In this document: one piece after another, positions 34,270 through 43,291 of the stretch | How the letters are laid out: every line of letters begins with the position of its first letter | How positions within the stretch are numbered: position 1 is the first letter of the stretch | NCBI GenBank assembly: GCA_020532085.1 | Contig: JAJBAV010000002.1 | Coordinates: 86,876-150,875 of the forward strand | From: Candidatus Cloacimonadota bacterium | GTDB taxonomy: Bacteria; Cloacimonadota; Cloacimonadia; Cloacimonadales; Cloacimonadaceae | DNA: 64,000 nucleotides | Reading direction: 5' to 3' | Notes under the pieces: model-generated | Told to the model about the DNA's origin: nothing | Databases searched by the model: none | What the model saw: only the letters and a program-made list of their open reading frames with translations | Made by a program: the position numbers and the translations under genes

Positions 34270-36033
34270 ATGCCTGAAGAAAAAATTAACCTGAAGTATT
34301 ATCTCAAGCTCCTCTATCCTTTTGTGAAAAAGGATATGGGGCTTTTGCTCTTCGGGCTGTTCGCGATGCTCTGCACCTCCGCGCTGCAACTGCTCTATCC
34401 CCTCATCCTGGCCGAGATCATCGACAAAAGCATCCCCAACGCCGACGTGGCGCAGATGTATCGCTTCGGCGGGTTCTTCGTGGCGGCGGTGATCGTGGCG
34501 GGCGTGCTTTCCTATCTGCAGATCGTGCTGCTTTCCAAGCTGGGCGTGAAGATCATCACCAATTTCAAGGCCCAGGTTTTCCGCCATCTGCTCACTTTGC
34601 CGGTGGACTGGTTCAGCCACCAGCAGGTGGGGGAGCTGATCGCCAGGGTGGAATCCGACGCGGAGCGCGTGAAGGCGCTGTTTTCAGAGCTTTCGATCCG
34701 CATCATCGGCAACCTGCTCTTCTTCCTGGGCGTTTTCCTGGTGATGTTCCTGCGCGACTGGCATGTGGCCATCTACGTGCTGCCGATGATGGCCGTGGCC
34801 ATCGTGGGCTATTACTTCCTGATCAAATACCTCTCCAAATTCTACCGGATGATCCGGGAAAAGAACGCGCTGGTGACGGCCAAGATCACGGATTTCGTGC
34901 AGGGCATGCCGATCATCCAGGCGCTGAACCAGCAAAACAAGGTTTACGAGGACCTCAAGGCCGCCTCGGACGACAAATACAAGCTGGAAACGCGCACCTC
35001 CTTCACCGAATACGGCTCGCAAAGCCTCTTCATGCTGATCTTCGAGGTGCTGCTGCTGGTGGTGATCATCAAGCTCACCGCGCCGCGGATCATCACCGGA
35101 GCGGTGACCCTGGGCACCCTGATCGTGTTTGTGGACTACATCTTCCGGATGATCTGGCCGCTGATGCAGATCTCCGAAAACGTGATGCAGATCCAGCGGG
35201 CCTTCGTGAGCCTGAAACGCATATTGGAACTCACTGACATGCAATCCGAGGAAGCGCTCTTCACCGGAACCGAGCTGCCCTCCTTCGAGCACGAGATCAG
35301 CTTCGAGCACGTCTGGTTCGCCTACAAGAACGAGGATTGGATCCTCAAAGACGTTTCCTTCACCATCCCCAAAGGGCAAAAGATAGCTCTGGTGGGCGCT
35401 TCCGGCAGCGGCAAGACCACCACGGTGAGCCTGCTCTGCGGCTTCTATCCCGTGAACAAGGGCCGCATCCTGATCGACGGCGTGCCCCTGAGCGAGATCG
35501 AATTCCGCGCCTGGCGCCGCAAGATCGGGCTGATCCTGCAGGACATCTTCCTCTTTCCCGGCAGCATCCTGGAAAACGTGCGCGTTTACAACGATGCCGT
35601 TCCGGAAGCCAAGGTGCGCGAAGCCATCAACATCGTGCAGCTGGACGAATTCATCCGCAACCAGAACCTCGGCCTGGATTCCGAGCTGGCGGAACGCGGC
35701 CAGAACGTTTCCCAGGGCGAAAAACAGCTGATCAGCTTCGCCCGCGCCCTGGCCTTCGAAGCGGAGGTGATCATCATGGACGAGGCCACCGCCTCCATCG
35801 ATCCGCAAACCGAAGCCAAGATCCAGCGCAGCATGCAGACAGTTTTTTCGAACAAGACCGCCGTGGTGGTGGCCCATCGCCTCACCTCGGTGCTGGACGC
35901 CGACCAGATCCTCTTCTTCGACGGGGGCCAGATCATCCACCGCGGCAAACACCAGCAGCTGATGCAAAGCTCGAAGGAATACCGCAAGCTGGTGGAACTG
36001 CAGTTGATCGGAACGGAGGACGCGGTTGAATAA
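34270..36033 (+). CDS. ABC exporter half-transporter, ATPase-competent subunit
   Basis: 587 residues: an exporter membrane domain of six helices (about 20-300) fused to an ATP-binding domain (about 335-580). Start ATG 34270 with AAGGAA upstream. Walker A GASGSGKTT, Walker B VIIMDEATASID with the catalytic Glu, and a non-canonical signature NVSQGEKQ in place of LSGGQ. Its partner is the next gene, which overlaps by 8 nt. Together they look like an asymmetric heterodimer (see findings). Cargo is unknown: such pairs move lipids, drugs or peptides. The nearby envelope-stress pair at 32351-34116 may be a hint of an envelope role. Confidence 0.92.
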   Translation: MPEEKINLKYYLKLLYPFVKKDMGLLLFGLFAMLCTSALQLLYPLILAEIIDKSIPNADVAQMYRFGGFFVAAVIVAGVLSYLQIVLLSKLGVKIITNFKAQVFRHLLTLPVDWFSHQQVGELIARVESDAERVKALFSELSIRIIGNLLFFLGVFLVMFLRDWHVAIYVLPMMAVAIVGYYFLIKYLSKFYRMIREKNALVTAKITDFVQGMPIIQALNQQNKVYEDLKAASDDKYKLETRTSFTEYGSQSLFMLIFEVLLLVVIIKLTAPRIITGAVTLGTLIVFVDYIFRMIWPLMQISENVMQIQRAFVSLKRILELTDMQSEEALFTGTELPSFEHEISFEHVWFAYKNEDWILKDVSFTIPKGQKIALVGASGSGKTTTVSLLCGFYPVNKGRILIDGVPLSEIEFRAWRRKIGLILQDIFLFPGSILENVRVYNDAVPEAKVREAINIVQLDEFIRNQNLGLDSELAERGQNVSQGEKQLISFARALAFEAEVIIMDEATASIDPQTEAKIQRSMQTVFSNKTAVVVAHRLTSVLDADQILFFDGGQIIHRGKHQQLMQSSKEYRKLVELQLIGTEDAVE

Positions 36034-37777
36034 GCACGTGCGCTGGATCGTGCGGAAATGGATGACCCAGAAATGGTTCCTGATCATCATGCTGCTGTTC
36101 ACGCTGGGCAGCTCCGCGGTCGCCATCGCCCATCCGATCGTGTTTGGCCGGCTGATCGACCTGCTGAAGAACATCCTGGCCACGCCGGATAAATATCCGG
36201 ACCCCATGGCGGAAGTGGACCGCATCATCTGGATCCTGCTGGGGCTGGGCGCGGCGCAGTTCGTAACCGGTTTCTACGCCGCCTTCCGCGGCTGGGTGAA
36301 CATCCGTTTTGAAAACATGCTGCGCATGTTCTATTTCAAGTTCATCCTCGGCAAGGACTTCCGCTTCTTCCAGAAATTCCGCACCGGCGACGTGGTCACA
36401 CGGCTCACGGACGACCTCAGCGATTTCCCCAAGATCAGCTGGTTCATGTGTTCCGGCATCTTCCGCGCGGTGAATTCCTTTTCCCTGATCATGTTCTCAC
36501 TGGTGGTGATGTTCAGCATCAGCCCGCGCCTCACCCTGCTTTCGATCGCGCCGCTGCCGCTGATGATGGTGGTCTTCTATTTCACCGCGGACAAGCTTTA
36601 CCGCAATTTCGAGCTCAACCAGCAGGCCATCAGCGACATCAACAGCCAGCTGGAGATGAGCTTTTCCGGCATCCGCATCGTGAAAGCCTTTGTGAGCGAG
36701 GAAAAATACAACCGCTTTTTCGACCTCGCCCTGGCCCGGCGCTTCAAGACCGAGATGGGCGTGGTGAAGCTGAACGCCGTGCTGAGCCTGATCTATCAGT
36801 ACATCGACTACTTCGCCCAGATCGGCGTGATCATCTTCGGCGGCTACATGGCCGTGAAAGGCCAGATCAGCGTGGGCACCTTCTACATGTTCTACACCTA
36901 CCTGAGCATGATGATCTATCCGCTGCTGGACCTGCCGCAGCTCTTTGTGAGCGGCAAACAGGCCTTCGTGAACATCGACCGCCTGGAGGAAATGAAAGAC
37001 TTTCCCAGCTTCAACGCAAGCTGGAAGGGCAGCGCCAGCCCAAACAGGATCAGCGAACTGCGCTTCGACAAGGTCACCTGCATCTATCCGGAAAAAGACG
37101 AGCCCGCCATCACGGACTGCAGCTTCGAGCTCAAGGATGGCGAACGCCTGCTGATCCTGGGCTCCACCGGCGCGGGCAAGACCACCGTGGCCAATCTGGT
37201 GCTGGGCCTGCTGCGCCCGGATTCCGGCCAGATCACCGTGAACGGCATCCCCATCGAAGATATCGACCTCACCTCCCTGCGCAACCTGATCGCCTACGTG
37301 CCGCAGGACCCGCTGCTCTTCACCGGCACCGTGAAGGAAAACGTGCTCTTCGCCGTGGACGGGGCTTCCGACGGGGAATACCGCACCGCCGTGCGGGCCG
37401 CGCAACTGGAAGAGGAGATCGCCGATTTTCCGGACCGGGATGAAACCCGCGTGGGAAGCCGCGGGCTGGGCGTTTCCGGCGGCCAGAAACAGCGCGTCAC
37501 CATCGCCCGGGCGCTGATCAAGAAGCCTCAACTGCTGATCTTGGACGACATCACGGCCTCGCTGGACGCCGAGAACGAGGAAAAACTCTGGCAGGACATC
37601 GACCGCCACTATCCCGGCATTTCCGCCATCGTGATCTCACACCGGCTGTCCACCCTGCACTACGTGAACCGGGTGCTGTTCATCGATTCGCGGGGGCGCG
37701 CCCACCAGGGCACCCACGACGAACTGGTGTTCAACAACACCGAATACCACGACTTCCTGCACGAACACCTGAAATAG
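36026..37777 (+). CDS. ABC exporter half-transporter, degenerate-site subunit
   Basis: 583 residues, TTG start at 36026 with GGAGGA six nt upstream (a GTG four codons later is the alternative). Six membrane helices to about residue 310, then the ATP-binding domain: Walker A GSTGAGKTT, canonical signature GVSGGQKQRVTIARAL, and Walker B LLILDDITASLD where the usual catalytic Glu is Asp. The consensus ATP site of the dimer should therefore combine this signature with the Walker motifs of the partner at 34270, while the second site is degenerate. The 661-nt gap after it holds the 37803-37893 hairpin, which may serve as a terminator-like structure. Confidence 0.92.
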   Translation: MNKHVRWIVRKWMTQKWFLIIMLLFTLGSSAVAIAHPIVFGRLIDLLKNILATPDKYPDPMAEVDRIIWILLGLGAAQFVTGFYAAFRGWVNIRFENMLRMFYFKFILGKDFRFFQKFRTGDVVTRLTDDLSDFPKISWFMCSGIFRAVNSFSLIMFSLVVMFSISPRLTLLSIAPLPLMMVVFYFTADKLYRNFELNQQAISDINSQLEMSFSGIRIVKAFVSEEKYNRFFDLALARRFKTEMGVVKLNAVLSLIYQYIDYFAQIGVIIFGGYMAVKGQISVGTFYMFYTYLSMMIYPLLDLPQLFVSGKQAFVNIDRLEEMKDFPSFNASWKGSASPNRISELRFDKVTCIYPEKDEPAITDCSFELKDGERLLILGSTGAGKTTVANLVLGLLRPDSGQITVNGIPIEDIDLTSLRNLIAYVPQDPLLFTGTVKENVLFAVDGASDGEYRTAVRAAQLEEEIADFPDRDETRVGSRGLGVSGGQKQRVTIARALIKKPQLLILDDITASLDAENEEKLWQDIDRHYPGISAIVISHRLSTLHYVNRVLFIDSRGRAHQGTHDELVFNNTEYHDFLHEHLK

Positions 37778-37802
37778 TTTCCATCTCGCCATATCCAGGT
37801 TG

Positions 37803-37893
37803 GCCCCAAGCATCAATACGGTATGAATACGGAATCAATACGGGTTTCATCCGCAATGATTCCGTATTCATACCGTAATGATATTGGGAGCCA
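37803..37893. repeat. Long imperfect hairpin of ATCAATACGG words, copy 1
   Basis: About 42-bp arms around a TTC loop, the same plan as 63752-63840. Arms differ at a few positions; a change in one arm (gaatacgg) is matched in the other (ccgtattc), so pairing is kept. Confidence 0.8.
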
Positions 37894-37920
37894 GGCAAAG
37901 TAGGTTGCCCTGATGTGAAA

Positions 37921-38118
37921 GACGGAAGGCGGAGGCTTCAGCCACCGTTCCCGGTTATCAGCAGTACAGGAAACGATCTCCGGCGGTTTCAACCGCCGGT
38001 TGGTTTACCTTCACCTGGGCAGGCTGATCCCTCCTCCGGTGGCTGAAGCCGACCGGACATCGTCTTTATCACGCGCAGATGTTTCGGGGCACGGTGGCTG
38101 AAGCCACCGCCTTCCGTC
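37921..38118. repeat. Composite palindromic module, copy 2
   Basis: Units at 37921-37947, 37973-37999, 38036-38064 (inverted) and 38092-38118 (inverted), the same order and heads as at 31300-31546. The first unit has one stem mismatch and the third a small insertion. Confidence 0.8.
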
Positions 38119-38375
38119 TTTGAGCTCGGTTCACACCCTCCCCATGTTCTATCGCTCTGGCTATGTTCGGCACCCTCGCCATGTTCGCCGCTTTGGCTAT
38201 GTTCGGCACCATCGCCATGTTCTGTCGCCCCTGCCATATTCTGCCGCCTCTGCGAGGCTTTGATGGGGGGCGTTTTCGAGGGGCTTACGCGCCCTCGCTA
38301 TCGTTCTGTCGCCCTCCGGGTTTCTGGCTGGGTGAGCGCCCGTACCCACTCAATTTCATAAAAATAATTCCACAG

Positions 38376-38412
38376 GAAAAATGAAAGGCGCCGCGACACT
38401 GTGCCTCGGCGC
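38376..38412 (-). terminator. Probable terminator of the large secreted-protein gene
   Basis: On the minus strand an imperfect stem GCGCCGAGGCAC / GTGTCGCGGCGC (38412-38388) is followed by TTTCATTTTT (38386-38376). It lies about 25 nt after the stop at 38439. Confidence 0.6.
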
Positions 38413-38438
38413 TTTCTTATAGACTGGAGTATGAATGC

Positions 38439-41372
38439 TTACTTCGCCAGTACCATTTTCCGCATCACTGTCTGTCCGGCAGAGACCAGGCGGCAGTAGT
38501 AGATGCCGCTGGCCACGGGCTGGCCCTGATCGTCGCGGCCGTTCCAGACCACGCTGTGATCGCCCGCGGGCAGGATCCGCGAGACCAGGCTTTTCACCTT
38601 TTGGCCTTTGAGGTTGTACACGGCCAGATGCGTTTCTCCGCCGGCCGGGAGGCTGAAGCTGAGGGTGGTTTCCGGGTTGAAGGGATTGGGATAGTTCTGG
38701 CTGAGCGCCGGAGCGTCCAGCGCGGGCGTCTCGGGATCGGAGCTGTCCACGCCGCCGCTGTTCACCCGGGTGGCGTAGATGGAGTTCACGAAGTATTCGC
38801 TGTCCAGGATGCCCGCTCGGGCGTCATCCCAGCAGACCAACGCAGAATTGCCGATCACGGCGGCCCGCACGTGTTCCTGTTCCAGCCAGGCGCCGCAGAG
38901 GACCTCCGGTCCAGCGCCCAGAGCTTCGCCCTGAGGGTTGATGTGGCGGATGAATACGTCCCGGTATCCGTACTGGTCGTTGGGGAGTGTACTCCAAATA
39001 GAGGCCAGGTTGCCGTTGGCGAAGCGGACCAAAGTGGCGTCGTAAGCGTTGTGCAAACCGGTGGCGATGAGCCGGCCTCCGTCTCCGTAAAGCAGGCTGC
39101 CGTCGCCGGCCAGCTTTTGCAGGCGCAGGTCCTGGTCGGGATCCCATTGTGAGGAATAGAGCAGGGTGATGGCGTCGTCCGCGGCCACCAGGCCCTGGAT
39201 ACCGCCAAAGGGGAGCTGGATGCCGGCTTCGGACCAGAGTTTGGTTCCGGCGGGGGAGATCCTTTGGGCTTTGACAGTGATGTCGAGATAGATCACGGGG
39301 AAAGCCACCAGATCATCTCCCAGCAAGGCCAAAGAGGGGTTATAGCTGTCGATAACGGCATTTCCACTCACCACCGCGATCCCCTCTGCCGGCCAGCCGG
39401 GGGCGGGATCGCCGTTGGGGTCTATCCTCAGCACTCTGGCGCTATGCGCATCTGTGTTGTAATCGGTGGTGTTGAAGATCACATAGCGGTCTTTCAGGCC
39501 GCCCAGGCCCAGGGCAAATTCCTGGGGCGGGGTATAGAGGACTTTTCCGGAAGGACCCCACTGGGTCTGGCCGCCGGAGATCCTTTGCCCCATCAATTGA
39601 TACTGGGGATAGCTGCCAGCAGTCCAGGCCACGTAAATGTCATTGCCACTCTGGCTGATCTGGGGATATTGGGCGTTCAGGTCGTCGGTGACCTGCAGGC
39701 CCATGCCGGGGTACATGAGGTTGCCCGTGGAATCCAGCCTCTGCAGGTGCAGCGGATACCACTGGGTGCCATCATAGTTGGCGGCGTACAGGATTCCCAC
39801 GCTGTTGTCCGGCATGGCAAGGGCTTTGATATTGGTGACATGCAATCCCATCGGAGGGCAGAGCGGCCGGCCTCCCTCTTCCAGCAAGGGATTCATATTT
39901 GTATCGCAGATCTGGTAATAAATCTCGTAGTGGCCTCTGCGCAAGTCAGTCCATAGCACCAGATACCTGTCCTGCAGGGCGATCACTTCCGACATGTCGG
40001 CCAGGCCGCCCAAGCGGCTTACCTGCGCTTCGCCGCCGAGGTCCTGGAACGCCGCTCCGCCGGTGCTCAGCACCTGCAGCCGCAGGTCGTCGCTCGCTTC
40101 GCGCCGGTCCTGCCAGAGGAACATTCCCCGGTCGGAAAAAGCCATTGCAGCAGGACGTCCGGAGATGTATCCGTCCGCGTTGATGGTGATGCCATTTACG
40201 CCCCAGGGAACAGCGCCGAGCGGTGACACATACTGGGCTTTGAGCGAATGGGGTGGCTCGTCCTGAGGTGTTTCGATCCAGCTCAACCAGGCCGCGCCAG
40301 CGTCTGTGACCGCGAGATCGAGCCCCTGGTAAAACCGGTACTGGGAATATCCGCTGGCGACCTGCACACCATCCGGACCCCACTGGGAAGCGAAGTCGCT
40401 GTTCAACCGGATCGCCCGCAATTGTCTGTTTTCGTCTGTGGCGCTTACTTCCCAGGCAAACATCAGGCCGCCATCAAAGACCGGCTGCAGATGGGGCCTG
40501 TTGATCGGGTCTGTACCGATCTGGAGACTGATGTACACAGGCGCGGGCAGTAGCAGTTCGCCCACACTGTTCATCCGGTGCAGCCTGAGACCGCCGCTGA
40601 AGCTGTAGAGCACGAAATTGCCATTGGCGTCCGGCAGGATGGAGTATTGGCCGCTGGGAAACGCGGAGGGCGGCAGCAGCGGGTTGTTGCCGATCACCGT
40701 TCCCTGGTGGGACCAGCGGGTGAGCGAGGAGATCCCATTTTGGGAGACAACGTCGACAATGATCCCGCCTTCGCCGTCGCTGACAACAGAATCGAGGGTC
40801 AGATATTGGGTATGGCTGGCCAGAGTGAGCCCGCCAGCCGGCCAAAGCTGGTTGCCAAAGCTGTCCAGGTTTTGGCCGATCACCGTGGATAGCCCGGAGG
40901 AAATTTTGTAAATCGCGTACACACCGCCAACGGAATTGGGAACCAGCATGAAGTTGGGGAAGTAGGAACCGCTACGGATCTGCACTCCGCTTTCGCCCCA
41001 AAGCCGCTGGCCGTTGGAGCTGAACTTTTGCAGCCAAATGCCGTCCTCGTAGCCGAACCCGGATTGCTGGTAGAGCAACACAAAATTGTTGTCTGAGGTG
41101 GGCACGCAAGCCACGGCTTCCTGCACGCCGGGTTCGCCGGCGATGATCCGCGGCTGGGGCCACTGGGGCAGGCCGGAGGGATCATACTTTTGCGCGTAGA
41201 TGTCGGTGTCGCCGGCATCGGTGTCTTCCCAGAGGGCGATCACACAATCATCCGTGGTGCGGGCCTGGATCCCTCTGAAGTCCAGCTTCCAAGCCTGGCG
41301 CAGGGCGACTTCCTGCGCGCTTAAGCCCAAAACCGCCATTAACAATGCCGCGATCAAAAACATCTTCTTCAT
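38439..41372 (-). CDS. Large secreted propeller-like protein with C-terminal sorting domain
   Basis: 977 residues. ATG 41372 is chosen because it opens a signal peptide (MKKMFLIAALLMAVLGLSAQ) with GGGAGA upstream. The bulk is a series of repeats of about 45-55 residues of the form LQRLDSTGNLMYPGMGLQVT and LQKFSSNGQRLWGESGVQIR, each with W or L G at a fixed place. Such repeats are common in beta-propeller or delta-60 type secreted proteins. The final 90 residues (NYPNPFNPETTLSF to RKMVLAK) form the FlgD-like / type 9 sorting domain. No catalytic motif is visible. Probably a surface or extracellular protein. Terminator at 38376-38412. Confidence 0.75.
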   Translation of the reverse strand: MKKMFLIAALLMAVLGLSAQEVALRQAWKLDFRGIQARTTDDCVIALWEDTDAGDTDIYAQKYDPSGLPQWPQPRIIAGEPGVQEAVACVPTSDNNFVLLYQQSGFGYEDGIWLQKFSSNGQRLWGESGVQIRSGSYFPNFMLVPNSVGGVYAIYKISSGLSTVIGQNLDSFGNQLWPAGGLTLASHTQYLTLDSVVSDGEGGIIVDVVSQNGISSLTRWSHQGTVIGNNPLLPPSAFPSGQYSILPDANGNFVLYSFSGGLRLHRMNSVGELLLPAPVYISLQIGTDPINRPHLQPVFDGGLMFAWEVSATDENRQLRAIRLNSDFASQWGPDGVQVASGYSQYRFYQGLDLAVTDAGAAWLSWIETPQDEPPHSLKAQYVSPLGAVPWGVNGITINADGYISGRPAAMAFSDRGMFLWQDRREASDDLRLQVLSTGGAAFQDLGGEAQVSRLGGLADMSEVIALQDRYLVLWTDLRRGHYEIYYQICDTNMNPLLEEGGRPLCPPMGLHVTNIKALAMPDNSVGILYAANYDGTQWYPLHLQRLDSTGNLMYPGMGLQVTDDLNAQYPQISQSGNDIYVAWTAGSYPQYQLMGQRISGGQTQWGPSGKVLYTPPQEFALGLGGLKDRYVIFNTTDYNTDAHSARVLRIDPNGDPAPGWPAEGIAVVSGNAVIDSYNPSLALLGDDLVAFPVIYLDITVKAQRISPAGTKLWSEAGIQLPFGGIQGLVAADDAITLLYSSQWDPDQDLRLQKLAGDGSLLYGDGGRLIATGLHNAYDATLVRFANGNLASIWSTLPNDQYGYRDVFIRHINPQGEALGAGPEVLCGAWLEQEHVRAAVIGNSALVCWDDARAGILDSEYFVNSIYATRVNSGGVDSSDPETPALDAPALSQNYPNPFNPETTLSFSLPAGGETHLAVYNLKGQKVKSLVSRILPAGDHSVVWNGRDDQGQPVASGIYYCRLVSAGQTVMRKMVLAK

Positions 41373-41535
41373 TTCTGTCTCCCTTTTAGTCATTGTTGAC
41401 TTGTTGGCTAAGAGCAGCAAGTTTTGTTCCAAACGATGCGAGGTTGCCATATATTTTTTGTGAAAAGTTTTATCCGGAAGCGTGGGGAAAACTGTCAAAC
41501 GGAGGCAGGATGAGGATTTCAGAGGTATAAAAAAA

Positions 41536-41611
<76 letters not shown>

Positions 41612-41612
41612 T

Positions 41613-41699
41613 TGGTACCAGAGGCCGGACTTGAACCGGCACGAGCGTAAGCCCGAGGGATTTTAAGTCCCTTGTGTCTACCAATTCCACCACTCCGGC
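41613..41699 (-). tRNA. tRNA-Leu (TAA)
   Basis: 87 nt with long variable arm and CCA. Acceptor GCCGGAG / CTCTGGT (two G-U pairs), anticodon loop CTTAAAA, T-loop TTCAAGT. Confidence 0.95.
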
Positions 41700-41710
41700 C
41701 TGGAAAAGGG

Positions 41711-41784
41711 TGGAGGCGACACCCGGATTTGAACCGGGGATGGAGGTTTTGCAGACCTCTGCCTTACCGCTTGGCTATGTCGCC
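41711..41784 (-). tRNA. tRNA-Cys (GCA)
   Basis: 74 nt with CCA. Acceptor GGCGACA / TGTCGCC, anticodon loop CTGCAAA, T-loop TTCAAAT. Confidence 0.95.
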
Positions 41785-41795
41785 AGTTTAAAAAA

Positions 41796-41871
41796 TGGAG
41801 CGGGAAACGGGACTCGGACCCGCGACATCAACCTTGGCAAGGTTGCGCTCTACCAACTGAGCTATTCCCGC
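41796..41871 (-). tRNA. tRNA-Gly (GCC), copy 2, T-loop variant
   Basis: Identical to the copy at 41536-41611 except for one base: the T-loop reads TCCGAGT instead of TTCGAGT (plus-strand position 41817), so the position normally modified to pseudouridine 55 is C. Anticodon and acceptor stems are intact. First gene of the four-tRNA cluster in transcription order. Confidence 0.85.
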
Positions 41872-41913
41872 TCATGACTTCGAAGCTCCAAAAATTTGGG
41901 TGGGTCTATTTTG

Positions 41914-42459
41914 TCAAGGCAAAATATGCGTTTCGCCGCAGACCTCGGCCTCGAAACGGAAGAGTTCCGCGTCGTCCCTTTTCCAGGCTCTGTCCGGCAG
42001 GCCGGCTTTGCGGCAGAGCTGGCTGAGATAGGTCTGAAGGTCCCAGTTCCATTCCACCGGCACCTGGGGCAGAAAAACTCCGGAACGGAATCCCTGCCGC
42101 AGCAGCAGTCCGTCGCGCCCGATCACGATCTCGGAGATGTCTTTAACTGGTATCATTTCGCTGAGGAGGGAGACCTCGATCTCTATTCGCGGCAGTTCCT
42201 CCCGGCGCAGAGGAGGGAACCGGGGATCGCCGAAAGCCGCTTCGCGGGCCATTTCCACCACTTCCTCGGCGATGCTGCGGCGGGGTTGGATCAGGCCGAT
42301 GCAGCCGCGCAGGTCGCCATCCAGGCGCAGGGTGACAAAGAGTCCCCGTTTGGCCTGAAACTCCGGTTCTGCAGGAAGTTCCGGCTGGCTGGGTTCAAAG
42401 CGGGAGAGGATGGCTTCCCGGGCCAGGCGGAGCAGCGTTTGCTTCTGTGCGTCCGTCAT
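41914..42459 (-). CDS. AMMECR1-domain protein (AmmeMemoRadiSam protein A type)
   Basis: 181 residues from ATG 42459 (a GTG one codon earlier is possible; AAGG fits the ATG). The AMMECR1 domain covers most of the protein, with the conserved LRGCIG motif at about residues 50-55, and a GDPRFPPL block typical of the family. In many bacteria this protein is encoded with a MEMO protein and a radical SAM enzyme (AmmeMemoRadiSam system), function not settled. The MEMO gene is immediately upstream here, 8 to 10 nt away; the radical SAM partner is not in this window. Confidence 0.9.
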   Translation of the reverse strand: MTDAQKQTLLRLAREAILSRFEPSQPELPAEPEFQAKRGLFVTLRLDGDLRGCIGLIQPRRSIAEEVVEMAREAAFGDPRFPPLRREELPRIEIEVSLLSEMIPVKDISEIVIGRDGLLLRQGFRSGVFLPQVPVEWNWDLQTYLSQLCRKAGLPDRAWKRDDAELFRFEAEVCGETHILP

Positions 42460-42469
42460 CACGACCTTC

Positions 42470-43291
42470 TCAGCGGTAAACGAGGGCGCTCAGGTATCCC
42501 ACCACCTGCTGGTTGTCGCCGCTCACTTTGCCGGAGTGGGTGTATTCGATCACTTTGGCCTTGGCATCGTCGTGAATGCCCGCGTACATGATCAGGGCGA
42601 GCAGGCCGCCGATCCCGCAGGCCTCGCAGCGCTTGGAGATCACGCTTTGCCAGAGGGCGTCGGCGTCCAGGCTCATGATGTAGCGGATGATGAGCGAATC
42701 CATCTTTTCCGCGCGGTCGGAATCGTGATAGTGGGAAAGGTCCGTGGAAACGATGATGCCCACTTTTTGGCCGCTGGCCGCGACAGCTTCGCGGATCTGC
42801 TCCGCCAAACGCATCGCCACCTCGGGATGGGGGCGTCCGATCATCACCGGGCAGATGGGTGTGGCGGGGAAGAAATATTTGATCAGCGGCAGTTGGATCT
42901 CCAGCGAGTGTTCCAGCTCGTGCAGGCGCTTCTCGCGGTTCGGGTCCTCGGTGTTGCGGGTGAGCAGCTCAAAAAGCCGGGGGTCCTGCTCCACCATGCC
43001 CAGAGGAGTGTCATACTGGTCGAAGGGCGAAACGGACCAGTCGAAATTGATGCCCTGATGGCTGGGATGCAGGATCAGCAGACTGTCGAAGTGCTGTTCA
43101 CCGATGTAGTGGAAGCCCTTCGCGGCGCAGGCGCCGGAATAGACGTAGCCGGCGTGGGGGACGATCAGCCCCAGGCAATTTTCTTCCCTTCTGGCTGTGG
43201 GCTGGCCTTCCGTCCAACGCTGGATCTGGGTGGAGATCTGGTCTCCGAAGCGGGGATAAAAACTCCCGGCGTGAGTGGTTTTTCTAAGCAA
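42470..43291 (-). CDS. MEMO-family protein (AmmeMemoRadiSam protein B type)
   Basis: 273 residues, usual length. Conserved metal-site residues of the fold are present: His in VPHAGYVYSG (about residues 45-54), His in HPSHQG, and Cys in ACGIGG near residue 240. The fold is related to extradiol dioxygenases, and human MEMO1 binds copper or iron; the bacterial substrate is not known. Overlaps the IMPACT gene start by 8 nt and precedes AMMECR1, so the three genes make one operon. Confidence 0.92.
   Translation of the reverse strand: MLRKTTHAGSFYPRFGDQISTQIQRWTEGQPTARREENCLGLIVPHAGYVYSGACAAKGFHYIGEQHFDSLLILHPSHQGINFDWSVSPFDQYDTPLGMVEQDPRLFELLTRNTEDPNREKRLHELEHSLEIQLPLIKYFFPATPICPVMIGRPHPEVAMRLAEQIREAVAASGQKVGIIVSTDLSHYHDSDRAEKMDSLIIRYIMSLDADALWQSVISKRCEACGIGGLLALIMYAGIHDDAKAKVIEYTHSGKVSGDNQQVVGYLSALVYR

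Larger units (their letters stand above)
37778..38438. other. Non-coding gap with hairpin, palindromic module and tandem words
   Basis: Contains the long hairpin copy 37803-37893, the second composite palindromic module 37921-38118, and about six degenerate 18-nt tandem words of the type catgttcggcaccctcg (38143-38250), then a ccctcgctatcgttctg word at 38292-38308 that also occurs at 12123 and 46891. No gene. Confidence 0.75.

Noticed and set aside
38143..38250. Possible CRISPR-like array
   Set aside because: Units are about 18 nt, contiguous and degenerate, with no spacers and no cas genes in the window.
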